Shown piece after piece: positions 43,216 to 53,411 of a stretch of DNA of 64,000 bases. This stretch comes from Azorinus chamasolen (taxonomy: Eukaryota > Mollusca > Bivalvia > Cardiida > Solecurtidae). The stretch lies in assembly GCA_963576725.1 (NCBI GenBank), contig OY755236.1, positions 71,952,379-72,016,378 of the forward strand. The letters run 5' to 3'. The notes under the pieces are model-generated. The model did no database searches. It worked only from the letters and a program-made list of their open reading frames with translations, and was not told the origin of the DNA. The position numbers were made by a program, and so were the translations under genes. How positions within the stretch are numbered: position 1 is the first letter of the stretch; every line of letters begins with the position of its first letter.

Positions 43216-43642
43216 ACATTTTATTGCTGAATATTCAAAGTAGAATGGCCCATCAATATTAAACCCTTTCCTTCATATAAATGCTTTTTCACACATTTGC
43301 AAACAGAGTAGCCCAGGTCTGATCATTGTCCGTTCTGTTTGCCAATGGAATTTGATAGATCTGTTTCTTTATATTCTAACTTAGCCACAATGTTCCACCT
43401 TCCATATTTCATTATAAGTATATTCTATGAATATTCAGTAGGTATTGAAATTTGAAATAAACATAGAACTGGGAAAGGGTTAACTGCTGACAATTCCATG
43501 TAAAAGGCTTAAACTTGCTAAGGCTTCTGAATGGCAGGCAAGACAGACTTTGATCAGAGGGTTCATAGGGGAGTCCTTCGATCTTGTCTATATACTATTT
43601 GCAAAATGCCAATTCACTTGTTCCTCACATTCAAAGGGTTAA
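43212..43642 (+). mobile_element. MITE-E split by MITE-A
   Basis: The left part is TTAAACATTTTATTGCTGAA to GGCCCATCAATA. The right part is CTGCTGACAATTCCATGTAA to CAAAGGGTTAA at 43639-43642. It shares its first TTAA with the E2 before it. Confidence 0.75.
43259..43483 (-). mobile_element. MITE-A inserted at the internal TTAA of MITE-E
   Basis: TTAA lies at 43259-43262 and 43480-43483. The ends are CCCTTTCCTTCATATAAATG and AACTGGGAAAGGG. The hairpin apex and part of both arms are missing. Confidence 0.8.
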
Positions 43643-43948
43643 GTCTTGTTCATTCCTTTAAGTGAATCTTGAATGCCTTATATAACAGATCCTGATCTGA
43701 CCATTTCACATTTGAGCTAAATTAGTTCGGACTTTACAAGACTAATACTTGATGATGAATGTTTCGTAAAGGTCTAAGTACAGGAAGTCTCCCATATATA
43801 ATTATACAGTATCTCTCACCATGTCACAGTCAACTTGTTAACTGTGCCCTGTACAAGACATGGTTTAACTATAAGTTACATACAAATTGTTTGGTCTGTT
43901 ATATAGCAACTCCAGTGAATTATGTCAATTTATTCTGAAATACACATA

Positions 43949-44203
43949 CAGTAAAAACTCGATACTACGAATACTCAAATACACACTATTATTGATTACA
44001 ACCCCTCTAAACCAGATGTTAAATACAGTATTAAAACCGGTCTTGGAGACTGTGAGGTGGCAGCTTAATGCAGGGCGAAAGTCATGCAGAAAGCTGCTCT
44101 AGGAGCTTTCTGAAGGACTTTCATCCTGCATTAAGCCGCCACCTGCAGCCTACAAAGACATAATTGTTCATTACTAAAATTTCGTAGTATCGAGTTTTCA
44201 CTG
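43949..44203 (+). mobile_element. F3 element carrying an F2 core
   Basis: The outer inverted repeat is CAGTAAAAACTCGATACTAC against GTAGTATCGAGTTTTCACTG, with TA on each side (43947-43948, 44204-44205). Inside lies F2-type sequence from ACCCCTCTAAACCAG through hairpin AAGCTGCTCTAGGAGCTTTC to GCCGCCACCTG. Confidence 0.8.
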
Positions 44204-44205
44204 TA

Positions 44206-44980
44206 GAAATAGTGCCAGGTTACATGAAGGGGCATTCACTTTCTTCGCCGACAACAGTATACAGTTTTCTTCACTGCTGGTGACGTCTTTTTTTTTTATC
44301 AATTTCGTAAAATTCAACCTGTTCAATGCAGATGTCCTGAATCGCAATTTCTACTGCGACAGAAACATTCACCTGGAAGCTTTGACCTTTGCACTCAAAG
44401 AAAGTAAACAAAAATGACGACTAACAAACCACATATGGCATGGCGGAGTTGCATTCAAGGCTGATACAAGAAAACCATTAATGCAGAGCACCAAAGGCAC
44501 GATTTACTGAATGGTGAATAAAAATCAAACTTGTTTTATAATAAATTGTCAACAAATTGTTTGTATTACCCCTATGGCTTTAGTAACACAACACAGTTCT
44601 TCCGTTTCACCTCAAAGGATCCTTGAAACAGGGACACCTTATCCCCCATCTTGTTAAACATTCATGTAAGAAATAAAGACATCATGAACATGTATATAAT
44701 CGCATATGTACACGATATCCAATTTCTAATCTGAACATTTTATCAAGTTCACAGCTTATTGCAGTTCTAAAGTTCAGGCACTTAATTCACTTCCGTAAAG
44801 AATGTGTTCTTTATCGTTTTCTCGATTACAGAATCGGCCGTCACGATCTTACCCCTTGATCTCTTTTAAAAAGCATCAATTTCAGTCGGATTGCTATAGT
44901 AACCAACAAACGCTCTTCAGTTCCGTGCCCTGGTCCTTCAGAAACTGTCATTTTAGTTGATTTTCCATCAATATAGCGTT
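44206..44980. other. Unassigned, repeat-poor
   Basis: This is one of the longest repeat-free stretches. I tested it for exons on both strands and found no frame with good splice signals. It could be regulatory. Confidence 0.35.
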
Positions 44981-45119
44981 ACTCCTGCAAGAGCTGTGTG
45001 ATCTTGGTTTTCTCTGTTTGCAAAGGTGTAGAAAGGTGTATTTATGGAGAAAAGACTTGGAATAGGCAGGTGTCTCAGAAAAACAAATTTCGAAATCATG
45101 TCATTATTATAGAAATTAT

Positions 45120-45280
45120 TACACCATTATATTGTACTTATCATTTCTCTACTTAAACCCTATGTTGGGAACACTTTTTAACATTGTCTCTTCTAAAAAG
45201 TGGTTATAACATAGGATTTGGTCGAAAAGAAGGATTTATTCCTGTAAATAAGTTTAATTTACATATCTAATGCATGCTTT
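45120..45280 (+). repeat. G palindromic repeat
   Basis: TTTCTCTACTTAAACCCTAT is mirrored by CATAGGATTTGGTCGAAAAG around TAACATTGTCTCTTC, followed by GTTTAATTTACATATC. Confidence 0.6.
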
Positions 45281-45464
45281 TGAGACAGTTTGCCTTTATA
45301 CCATAGTTATGCTCATTGATATAGCATGGTGAAGTATGACATTGACTTGCATGGACATTTCGAATACATTACTATTGACATTGTCTGCAGCATGATTTGT
45401 GGTCTGACTGTACAGTTTTCTATTTTCATCTGTTCTATGTTCAGAAAATAGCACAACTCATTTC

Positions 45465-45615
45465 TAATCCTTTGAATGCAGGAAACAAATGTACTGGCAT
45501 TACAAACAGGGAAGACCCAGATCAAAAGACTCCTCTGATCAAGATCTGGACTGTTTGTCATTGTATAAAATTTAAGCCTTTCATACTGAATGGACACTAT
45601 AATTAAACACTGAAG
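45465..45615 (-). mobile_element. MITE-E, apex deleted, right end lost
   Basis: CCTTTGAATGCAGGAAACAA, then CAGATCAAAAGACTCCTCTG, then GCCTTTCATACTGAATGGAC. The internal TTAA (TATAATTAAACACTGAAGG) is unoccupied. Confidence 0.55.
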
Positions 45616-46144
45616 GCCAATTCCACTTTGAATATTTAAAGCATTCAGAGCATTCAACAAGATAAAGAAATAATTATATCTCATGAAAACAATTTTCAAG
45701 GAAAAGACTTATGTTTCTGTAGAAAGGAAAATTCAAACACAAGCAGTTACAGTGAATCTAAAAGAGCAAAATGATATACAATGTATCAGAGAAAATGGCA
45801 GTCGGCAGGGTGGGTGAGCATGTATTTCCAGGATGGAATAAATATCCTGGAATGTTAAAATGGGTGTAAAAGCATTTAAAATGGAGCAAAATAGATGTTT
45901 TGAAAGTGTTAACAGAACTTGACAGATGATATTCATGGATCTGGAGCAAACATCATTGCATCACCTTCATTTTAGCCCTTATAAGCAAATGCAAATTTGA
46001 ACTTTTAATATTTTTCTTCCGTAATTTTATCTTCTTAACCTTTTTCCTGTCAAAAATTCTTGGATCCAGATTAGATGCCAGGTAACTCAGCATCTGATCA
46101 GGATCTAAGCTATTTGTCACTCAGACAATCACTTCCTAAATACA

Positions 46145-46330
46145 TTAACCCTTACAACACTGAATTTTCAAATGAACTACTCCAAAATTCCATCAAGTCA
46201 AGCTGAAGGTGAATATTTAGGAATTTTCTAAAGAAAAGTGTAACATGACAAACAGTGCAGACCCTGATGATAAGGCTCCTCTAGGAGCCCTCTCATCTGG
46301 GAATACACTGTTTGCAAATGAAATTAGCGA
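46145..46330 (+). mobile_element. MITE-E2
   Basis: TTAACCCTTACAACACTGAA opens it. Hairpin GATAAGGCTCCTCTAGGAGC follows. It runs into a MITE-A scrap at about 46328 (TTCCTTCATATAAAAGTGTT). Confidence 0.7.
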
Positions 46331-46511
46331 CTCATTCCTTCATATAAAAGTGTTTTCACATATCTGCAAACAGAGTAGACCCAAATCAGACTGCTTTTCA
46401 GAGCATTTAAAATCTCCTATAATAGGAGCTAATGCTCTATTTATCACAATGGTTTCATAAAGTGATTTTTACAGAGGCATAGAAAGGCGTATTAATGGAG
46501 GAAAGAGTTAA
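46331..46511. mobile_element. A/B chimera: MITE-A left part fused to MITE-B right part
   Basis: A sequence from TTCATATAAAAGTGTTTTCA to CCCAAATCAGACTGC joins B sequence AGAGCATTTAAAATCTCCTA to GGAGGAAAGAGTTAA. The join lies in or next to the hairpin. The apex is ATCTCCTATAATAGGAGC. Confidence 0.6.
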
Positions 46512-46905
46512 AGGTAGAGTTCATTCAGAATGAAATGGTATAATTTGTGAGAGGATTTTGAATGACAAACAGTGTAGACCCCTAGTACCAGAGCCCTCTG
46601 ATCTTGGTCTAAACTGTTTGTAAATGGAATGCTACAAAGCATTCCATTTACTATTAATTCAATCAGGTGGTATGCCACATACTTGAACCCTTTCAACCCT
46701 GAATTATCAGAATGGAATAGCCCATCAATGTTTAAATATAGAGTCCATTCAACATGAAAGGCTTAATTAACTTGCTAGATGATTTTGAAGGACAAACGGT
46801 GCAGACCCTGATCAGAGGGCTGCTCTAGGAGCCCTCTGGTCTCGGTCTACACTGCTTGCAAATGACAAGTGCATGTACGTCTTGGGTTCAAAGGTTTTCA
46901 GAAAT
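46508..46905 (+). mobile_element. Two MITE-E copies in series
   Basis: The first begins TTAAAGGTAGAGTTCATTCA and has hairpin CCTAGTACCAGAGCCC. The second begins TTGAACCCTTTCAACCCTGA (46683), has hairpin GAGGGCTGCTCTAGGAGCCC and ends near TTCAAAGGTTTTC. Confidence 0.65.
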
Positions 46906-47029
46906 CTCTGTCCAATCTACTGAATCTAGTCTTTCATGTTTTTTTTATCTTCTATATATGGTAACACTCTCTAGCAAATTAATAGTTCACTATTAAAGCT
47001 GCCGAAGGGAGAAACAAGTATACTTGAAT

Positions 47030-47200
47030 CTACAAACTGAGTAGAACCAGATCAAAGGGCTCCTTGGGGAGCCCTCTGATCTGAGTCTGTACTTTTTGTC
47101 TTTCAAATCCTTTCGCAATTTATACACTTTCATACCGAATGGATTTGTCATTCAACAGTAATGAACCATTCTATCTTGAAAGTTCAGCATTCAAAGTTTT
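47030..47200 (-). mobile_element. MITE-E, decayed
   Basis: Hairpin CAAAGGGCTCCTTGGGGAGC and CTTTCATACCGAATGGATTT mark it; the ends are indistinct. Confidence 0.5.
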
Positions 47201-47697
47201 AAATCTGCTCATGGGAGAGGAATATTTAATGACCAGATTTGCTACTGGGTGAGATCCATTTAATCTTTCATTTATGTGTCATGTACTATTTATGTCTAAC
47301 TCTTAACCCGCAGTCTAATCAAAGCTGGCCTCTTCCTTTCTGGATATTAATCAAACAAAATATTGCATCAAAATTCATCACGAAAGAAAACGATTTATAG
47401 GTCAAACAGTGCAGATCCAATCAGCAGTAATAATCTGTAGGGATCCCTTTGATCTGGGTCTTCACTGTTTACCAAGGGCGTATATATTCAGTTCCTATTA
47501 ACTTTAAGAGTCAAAGAACATCCATTAACAGTTGTTGTCAACACGGATTCTTATGACAGATTTAATATACATAAAAGAACTATGAATATACTATCGGAAG
47601 TAATAACCTTTCAGTATTATCTCTTCACTGTTTTTGTAGTCGGCAAAACTTATTATCTGCTTGAAATCTCATTTTCAATTTTTGTTTAAATTTTCAT

Positions 47698-47887
47698 TTA
47701 ACCCTTTCCTCCATAAATACGCCTTCCGTAACGTCTCTGTAAAAATCACTTTATGAAACCTCTATTTATCACAATGGTTTCAAAACTACAAATTCTAAAT
47801 TTTTCCTTTTCTCTAGTAAATGCTCCTTTTCATTAGATTTATTCAAAGAGGTTGTGTCTAAAATTAGCCTATGAGGGAATGGGTTAA
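47698..47887 (-). mobile_element. MITE-B lacking the left arm and apex
   Basis: TTAACCCTTTCCTCCATAAA opens it and GAGGGAATGGGTTAA closes it. TTATGAAACC joins directly to TCTATTTATCACAATGG, so the hairpin cannot form. Confidence 0.8.
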
Positions 47888-48026
47888 AAAAAACCAACAC
47901 ATAGTAATAATCAGTTTGGATTATGATGATATGATGGATTACTTGGCATCTCATCTGGATCCAAACTGAATGCCATGAGCATTGAAAGAGTTAATGTTGA
48001 TATCTGTTCATAAACCCATAACTAAA

Positions 48027-48388
48027 CAACAAGAGGGCCATGACTGCCCTGCATTGCTCACCTTGTTAATAGATCTTGTGTGACCTACTTATGCAACCAC
48101 GCAGAACAATTTAAATATTGTGGGTCACATGAAGATATTCTATGAAATTGTGTTGAAATTCATTTAGCAATTTAGGAGGAGAAATCATTTAAAAAAATAT
48201 TCATTAAAATATATTTTTAGCTCATTTGACCTACTTATGCAACTGACTTGAACGATTTATATAAATTCCATGGATATTCACCTGAAAAACATTTCTTTGA
48301 AATTTGGTTGAAATCCTTTCAGTAGTTTAAGAGAAGTCATTTGAAGAAATAGTTCATTAAAATCTATTTTTAGCTCCTGTGACCTACT
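48027..48388 (+). mobile_element. HINE, 3'-truncated
   Basis: 5' hairpin GAGGGCCATGACTGCCCTGC is followed by cores with GTGACCTACTTATGCAAC and TTCATTAAAATCTATTTTTA. It breaks into an E2 fragment at 48389-48473. Confidence 0.6.
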
Positions 48389-48473
48389 AATGTTCCTCTA
48401 GGAGTTCTCTAATCTGGGTCTACACTATTTGCAAAGGACATTAGTGACTCATGCCATGCACTGTAAGGGTTAA
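48389..48473 (+). mobile_element. MITE-E2 end fragment
   Basis: TTCCTCTAGGAGTTCTCTAA to CACTGTAAGGGTTAA is the half from the hairpin apex to one terminus. Confidence 0.6.
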
Positions 48474-48778
48474 AAGGCATCACAAGAATAGACTATCAAT
48501 ATCAGTTAAATCCTTGCATGCTAGCAGAGTATTCAGACACCCATTCTCCCCTGTTCATCAGTTTGTAAAACTGTTCAATTTGGCACCATTTTGATACCTT
48601 TATAAATTGTAACAGACTGTAACAGAAGACACAAATAATATACTGCAGACTAATCCACCAACTCCTTCAAGAAATGTTTGATCTGGGTCTGCAATATATA
48701 TGCATATGTTTGTCTGTCTGTATGCTTAGAACAATAAGGGTACCTATGTAAAGAATCTGAATCCATATTAGATGCTGA

Positions 48779-49012
48779 ATAACCCTTTCCTTGTTCTTTG
48801 TTTATTTCAAATTTCAATATCTACTGAATATTCATGAACAAAATAGTTATAATGAAATATGGAAGGTGGAATATTGTAGCCATTTTGAAAAATAAAGAAA
48901 AAGGTCTATTAAATTCCATTAGCAAACAGAGCAGACCCTGACAGGAGCCGTCTGATCTGGGTCTACTCTGTTTGCAAATGCGTGAAAACACATTTATATG
49001 AGGGAAAGGTTC
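48779..49012 (+). mobile_element. MITE-A, left hairpin arm shortened
   Basis: ATAACCCTTTCCTTGTTCTT starts it and GAGGGAAAGGTTCAG ends it. CAGACCCTGACAGGAGCCG shows loss of the left arm tip. Confidence 0.75.
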
Positions 49013-49030
49013 AGCTTCTCATTAGGATAA

Positions 49031-49355
49031 AACAAGAGTGTTCGGAGGAACACATGTGTCACCTGCTCGCAGCTGACACAAAAACTGTTAACATGCCGGA
49101 AAGAAATCAGAACAATGGGGAAAAACTCAAAAAGTATTGCATGCATAGTGATGGACCTTAGTTACATCAATGGTCCTCAATGAGAGGAAGACACATGTGA
49201 AATTTGATTAGTTTAGAAATGACAGCCAAAAAAAGAATGTGTGATGGACAGACGGACATACAGACGGATGGACAGACAAACGTACAGAGACAGACAGACA
49301 ACAACGGAAAAGTGATCCCTAAGTGACACACTGCCTCTCAGCAGGTGACACAAAA
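49031..49355 (+). mobile_element. HINE, GTGACAC type
   Basis: It begins AACAAGAGTGTTCGGAGGAA with GTGTCACCTGCTCGCAGC and a single core. (ACGG/ACAG) tract and 3' hairpin AGTGACACACTGCC..GCAGGTGACAC close it. The ends are inverted repeats of each other. Confidence 0.7.
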
Positions 49356-49418
49356 ACTGCTTCACACTCTGATCATGGTTTAGAAAAACTATTCAGAAAT
49401 TTGTAGCAGACAATACAT

Positions 49419-49560
49419 TTTGTTTATTCTAAAATTCCGATACCTACTGAATATTCATGGACGGAATAGTTCAATGAAATATGGAAGGTGGAACATTGTA
49501 GCCATTTTAGAAAGTCAAAGAAACTGATCTATCATATTCCATTAGCAAATAGAGAAGACT
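49419..49560 (+). mobile_element. MITE-A interior fragment
   Basis: GTTTATTCTAAAATTCCGAT to CATTAGCAAATAGAGAAGAC matches the A left interior. Both termini are missing. Confidence 0.6.
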
Positions 49561-49663
49561 AGTAACCCAGTGTCTCATCATGACCAAGTCATAAGTTTGA
49601 ACAAATAAGCAGTAAGTAAAAATTGTAACAGAATTTCAGCAGACATTTTTCAGCATGACAAGG

Positions 49664-49898
49664 GTTAACCCTTTCTCTGGTGAATATTCATGTAAGATAT
49701 AATGACACATTAATAACAATTAGCTGATTTTTTATTAACTGTAGAATCAGATGTATATCATGTCATAAGCAAACAGAGCAGACCCTCATCAGACAGCTGC
49801 TACAAGAGCTATCAGACAGCTGCTACAGGAGCTGTCTGATCTGGGTTTACTCTGTTTGAAAAAGGCATAAAATACATAAATATGAAGAAAAGGGTTAA
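49664..49898 (+). mobile_element. MITE-D with a doubled half-apex
   Basis: TTAACCCTTTCTCTGGTGAA opens it and GAAGAAAAGGGTTAA closes it. The hairpin holds CAGACAGCTGCTACAAGAGC and then CAGACAGCTGCTACAGGAGC, a 27-bp tandem duplication at the apex. Confidence 0.78.
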
Positions 49899-49912
49899 AC
49901 TATGGTGCCTAC

Positions 49913-49976
49913 CTGATACTGGACTGCACTTCTCCTGCAGCAGCCCAGAATTTCCACTGCCTTTATCATAGTCCAT
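49913..49976 (-). CDS. Candidate upstream coding exon
   Basis: On the minus strand an ATG opens 21 codons starting MDYDKGSGNSGLLQ and ends at donor GTAGGC in phase 1. A cryptic acceptor 17 nt before the exon 1 ATG (TTTGGGAAG) would receive it in frame. This suggests an alternative 5' exon about 20 kb upstream. Coding content is too short to be sure, and the exon could belong to another gene or be spurious. Confidence 0.3.
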
Positions 49977-50122
49977 GTCTTAACCATGTGTTCTTCTTTA
50001 AACAATGAAATCATAACCCATTTAAACCCATCATGCTCAGTTAACTTGTCCAAATATATATATTTTAATAAAACATTTTGTCACAAAGAGAAGTTCAAGC
50101 AAAAATACTAGAAGATATCTTA

Positions 50123-50222
50123 AATACTGATTGACTTGCAAACAGAGTCGACCTTGATCAGATGGTTCCTATAGGAACAATTGGATCTGAGTCAACACTG
50201 TTTGTCCAAGTCTCACTAACAG
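50123..50222. mobile_element. Isolated E/D-type hairpin module
   Basis: CAAACAGAGTCGACCTTGAT pairs with TGGATCTGAGTCAACACTGT across GGTTCCTATAGGAACA. No TTAA ends are visible. Confidence 0.6.
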
Positions 50223-50684
50223 AATTTGGGCATAAACAGGTACATCGTTATGCTGAGCTCAGTAGACACTAGTTTCATTTATGCCTTCAAAACAGAAACG
50301 TCTTCTTCTTCGAGTGCAGTGAATACAGCTTAGGTATTGGAAAGAATGACAAGCAGTTAAAATAATGTCATGTATTGAAAATACAATTCCCGCTAACCCA
50401 TCTGTATTTTCCAAAGCTATTTCACAAAGCCTAACATCCGTCACCACTGGAGACGAGCACTGAGAATAAATTTATTCTAACCATGTGTAAGTTAAAAGAA
50501 GACCATGAAGGTCATAAGTGGCCATAAAGGTAAAATGTAGGCTGTGTGAAACATTACTTTTTTGCAGCAGATGCTGTTTTTAAAAAGTTTCAATACAGCC
50601 TACCATGAACTTTTTTTTTTCAGGAAAAAAAGATATTTTGAACAGTGTTTGTGAAAAGTAAACCAAAGAACATATCAACATTAG

Positions 50685-51405
50685 ACAGTGCTACTTTTGA
50701 AAGTCTCAATATACAGTCATATCAACATTAGACCAGTACTACTTTGAAAGTCTCAATATACAGTCATATCAACACTTGACCAGTGCAACTTGAAAGTCTC
50801 AATATACAGTCATATCAACATTAGACCAGTTCTACTTTTGAAAGTCTCAATATATAGCCATATCAACATTAGACCAGTTCTACTTTTGAAAGTCTCAATA
50901 TATAGTCATATCAACATCAGACCAGTGCTACTTTTGAAAGTCTCAATATACAGTCATATCAAAATTAGACCAGTGCTGCTTTTGAAAGTCTCAAAATACA
51001 GTCATATCAACACTAGACCAGTGCTACTTGAAAGTCTCAATATACAGTCATATCAACATTAGACCAGTTCTACTTTTGAAAGTCTCAATATACAGTCATA
51101 TCAACATTAGACCAGTGCTGCTTTTGAAAGTCTCAATATACCGTCATATCAACACTAGACCAGTGCTACTTGAAAGTCTCAATATACAGTCATATCAACA
51201 TTAGACCGGTTTTACTTTTGAAAGTCTCAATATACAGTCATATCAACATTAGACCAGTGCTGCTTTTGAAAGTCTCAATATACAGTCAAATCAACATTAG
51301 ACTAGTGCTGCTTTTGAATGTCTCATTATATAGTCATATCAACATTAGACAGTGCTACTTTTGAAAGTCTCATTATATAGTCATATCAACATTAGACCAG
51401 TGCTA
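50685..51405 (+). repeat. 48-bp tandem repeat array, about 15 units
   Basis: The unit reads GAAAGTCTCAATATACAGTC, ATATCAACATTAGACCAG, TGCTACTTTT. Spacing is 46-48 bp. Because 48 is a multiple of three, the array is open in one frame over several units (50790-51062 and 51170-51364). I treat this as a by-product, not a gene. Confidence 0.92.
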
Positions 51406-51555
51406 TTCTTCATATTAATGAATATGATTAACCCTTTGAACGAAAACAAACATGCACTCGCATTTGCAAACAGTGTAGACCCAGATCAGAGGGCTCCTAG
51501 AGGAGCCCTCTGATCAGGGTCTGTACTTTTTGTCATTTAAATCCCTCTCACACAA

Positions 51556-51807
51556 TTAACCCTTCGCTTGCTGAATTTTAAAAAAAACATTTCTCCTTCT
51601 TTACCTATGTCCTGTTGTATAATTACATATGTCTTCACTGTGTAAAAGTATTTTGCTGTGCAATCACTGCTGTAGAGTGCACTGGTTGCACAATCGATTA
51701 GTAAATAGTGCAGACCCTGATGAGACAGTTCCTGCAGGAGCTATCTCATCTGGGTCTTCACTGTTTACAGGTAGGTATATTGATGTGAACAGCAAGCGAA
51801 GGGTTAA
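51556..51807 (+). mobile_element. MITE-I inside MITE-E
   Basis: TTAA is duplicated at 51556-51559 and 51804-51807. The ends are CCCTTCGCTTGCTGAATTTT and AACAGCAAGCGAAGGG, a 13-bp inverted repeat. Hairpin CAGTTCCTGCAGGAGCTA. Confidence 0.88.
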
Positions 51808-51836
51808 GACCTTCATACTGAATGGACTCTGCGAGT

Positions 51837-52208
51837 AACTCTTTCTCTGTTCTATATTCATGTAAGAAATAATGGATATTTATTAGCTCAGTTTTTATAA
51901 TGTTAATTTTTCAAAGAATTGTTTTGCTTTGACAGAAACTGTAACACCAGGCCCCAAGGTTATAAAACTATTTGCTTGAGTCTGAGATCATTCTCAAGCA
52001 TCTGATTGGTCAGATTCTGAGCTTGCTCAGAATCTGAACAATCAGATACTTGAGAATGATCTCAGACTCAGAAGTTTTATAACCTTGGACCCAGATATAT
52101 ATCATGTCAACAGCAAACCGAGCAGAACCTGATCAGGCGGCTCTTATAGACCTGGGTCTACTCTGTTTGCAAATGCGTGAACAAGCGTTTATATGAGAGA
52201 AAGGGTTA
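51837..52208 (+). mobile_element. MITE-D inside MITE-E, carrying H
   Basis: GTAACTCTTTCTCTGTTCTA opens it (TTAA mutated) and GAGAGAAAGGGTTAA closes it. The interior is split by the H palindrome. The hairpin left arm ends GGCGGCTCTTATAGACCTGG. Confidence 0.75.
51945..52092. mobile_element. H palindrome inside MITE-D
   Basis: AAGGTTATAAAACT, TGAGTCTGAGATCATTCTCA and TCAGATTCTGAGC are mirrored by GCTCAGAATCTGA, TGAGAATGATCTCAGACTCA and AGTTTTATAACCTT. The near-perfect foldback is about 135 bp. Only one copy is in this window. Confidence 0.8.
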
Positions 52209-52396
52209 AATACTGACGGGCCATTCCACTTTGAAAATTCAATATTGAAAGGTCACTCGATGATATAAATCTACATATCTATGAGGTAAAGGCTTAAAGG
52301 CAGTATGTCTATAAATGACATGTTTTAGAAGAATAAAATTGTAGTTTGTTGCTGAATGAATATAGAAAGGTGTAGAAATAACACATAAATAGTCAA

Positions 52397-52615
52397 TTAA
52401 CGTTTTACTTCAAATTATGCCTTTCTATATGCCTTTGCAAACAGAGTAGACCCAGATCAGACAGCTCCTGTAGTAGCCGTCTGATCAGGGTCTGCTGTTT
52501 GCTTATGATATAATATAGATAAGATTCTACAGTTTCTAACATGACCAAAACTTCTTGTGTCCATGCGCTATTATAACAATAACAATTAATCTAATTAATA
52601 TTCATAAAGGGTTAC
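52397..52615 (-). mobile_element. MITE-D
   Basis: TTAACGTTTTACTTCAAATT opens it; it ends near TATTCATAAAGGGTTAC. Hairpin CAGCTCCTGTAGTAGCCG. Confidence 0.7.
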
Positions 52616-52953
52616 AATTTTAAAGTATTGATGTTGCTGATGTTATATGTCAACATTCGAGGCAAAAACAATGTCCCTTTTAGTTCTTTATAAATCATAA
52701 ATACTTGTTGGTGTTCTGATTGGTTCCCTGACATGTTCTGATTGGTTTCATAAGTGTTCACGATATCGCACTATAACATTTTCTTCCAGAACAAGAAATT
52801 ATGAGTGGCTGTGCAAACCATTATTACTGATTCACAAATGTGTTTTATGACTGAAGTTGTTGCAGAAAATCTTCCTAAAATAGTTCAAACAGTATCATTT
52901 CAATGGTTATGAAACATGTTCCAAGCATGCATTGTTTACACATAAAATACCTT

Positions 52954-53126
52954 CAACCCTTTACCTGTTCAATATTCAAGTAAGAAATAATGACATGATG
53001 AATATTTATTAGCTTAACTTTTATCTCAGAATTTTGGGGCTTTGACAGAAAACCGCAGAATCAGATCTTTAAAATGTCATATGCAAATAGAGCATGCAAA
53101 TGCCTTTATATGAAAGAAAGGCTTAA
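52954..53126 (+). mobile_element. MITE-D, hairpin deleted
   Basis: CAACCCTTTACCTGTTCAAT starts it. After GCAAATAGAGCATGCAAATG it jumps to the right end GAAAGAAAGGCTTAA, with no hairpin. The closing TTAA is shared with the next B. Confidence 0.7.
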
Positions 53127-53353
53127 CCCATTCCTCCATAGGCTATTTTTAGACCAAACCTCTTTGAATAAATCTACTGAAAAGGAGCATTTACCACAGA
53201 AAAGAATTTTTTTCGGATTGCGTCGTCTTGAAACCTTTGTGAGAATTAGAGCATTTGCTCCTATGGAGCAAATGCTCTACTTATCACAATGGTTTCAAAA
53301 AGCTACTTTTACAGGGGCGTAGAAAGGCGTATTTATGGGAAAAAAAGTCTTAA
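53123..53353 (+). mobile_element. MITE-B sharing TTAA with MITE-D
   Basis: TTAACCCATTCCTCCATAGG opens it; it ends in a degraded AAAAAGTCTTAA. Hairpin apex GCTCCTATGGAGC is shortened by one base pair. Confidence 0.8.
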
Positions 53354-53411
53354 AACAGGTATAACACTGTCAACGCCAAAGATAGATAAAAGTTTAATAA
53401 AACACTTCAAA

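Larger units (their letters stand above)
51428..52253 (-). mobile_element. MITE-E hit twice (I and D)
   Basis: Segments 51428-51555, 51808-51836 and 52209-52253 join to a normal E: TTAACCCTTTGAACGAAAAC, hairpin GAGGGCTCCTAGAGGAGCCC (apex 51494-51505), CCTTCATACTGAATGGACTC, then TACTGACGGGCCATTCCACT to ATTGAAAGG. Confidence 0.8.

Noticed and set aside
50790..51364. Repeat protein with a 16-residue unit
   Set aside because: The frame exists only because the 48-bp minisatellite unit is divisible by three; 46-47 bp units break it and there is no start context or splice site.
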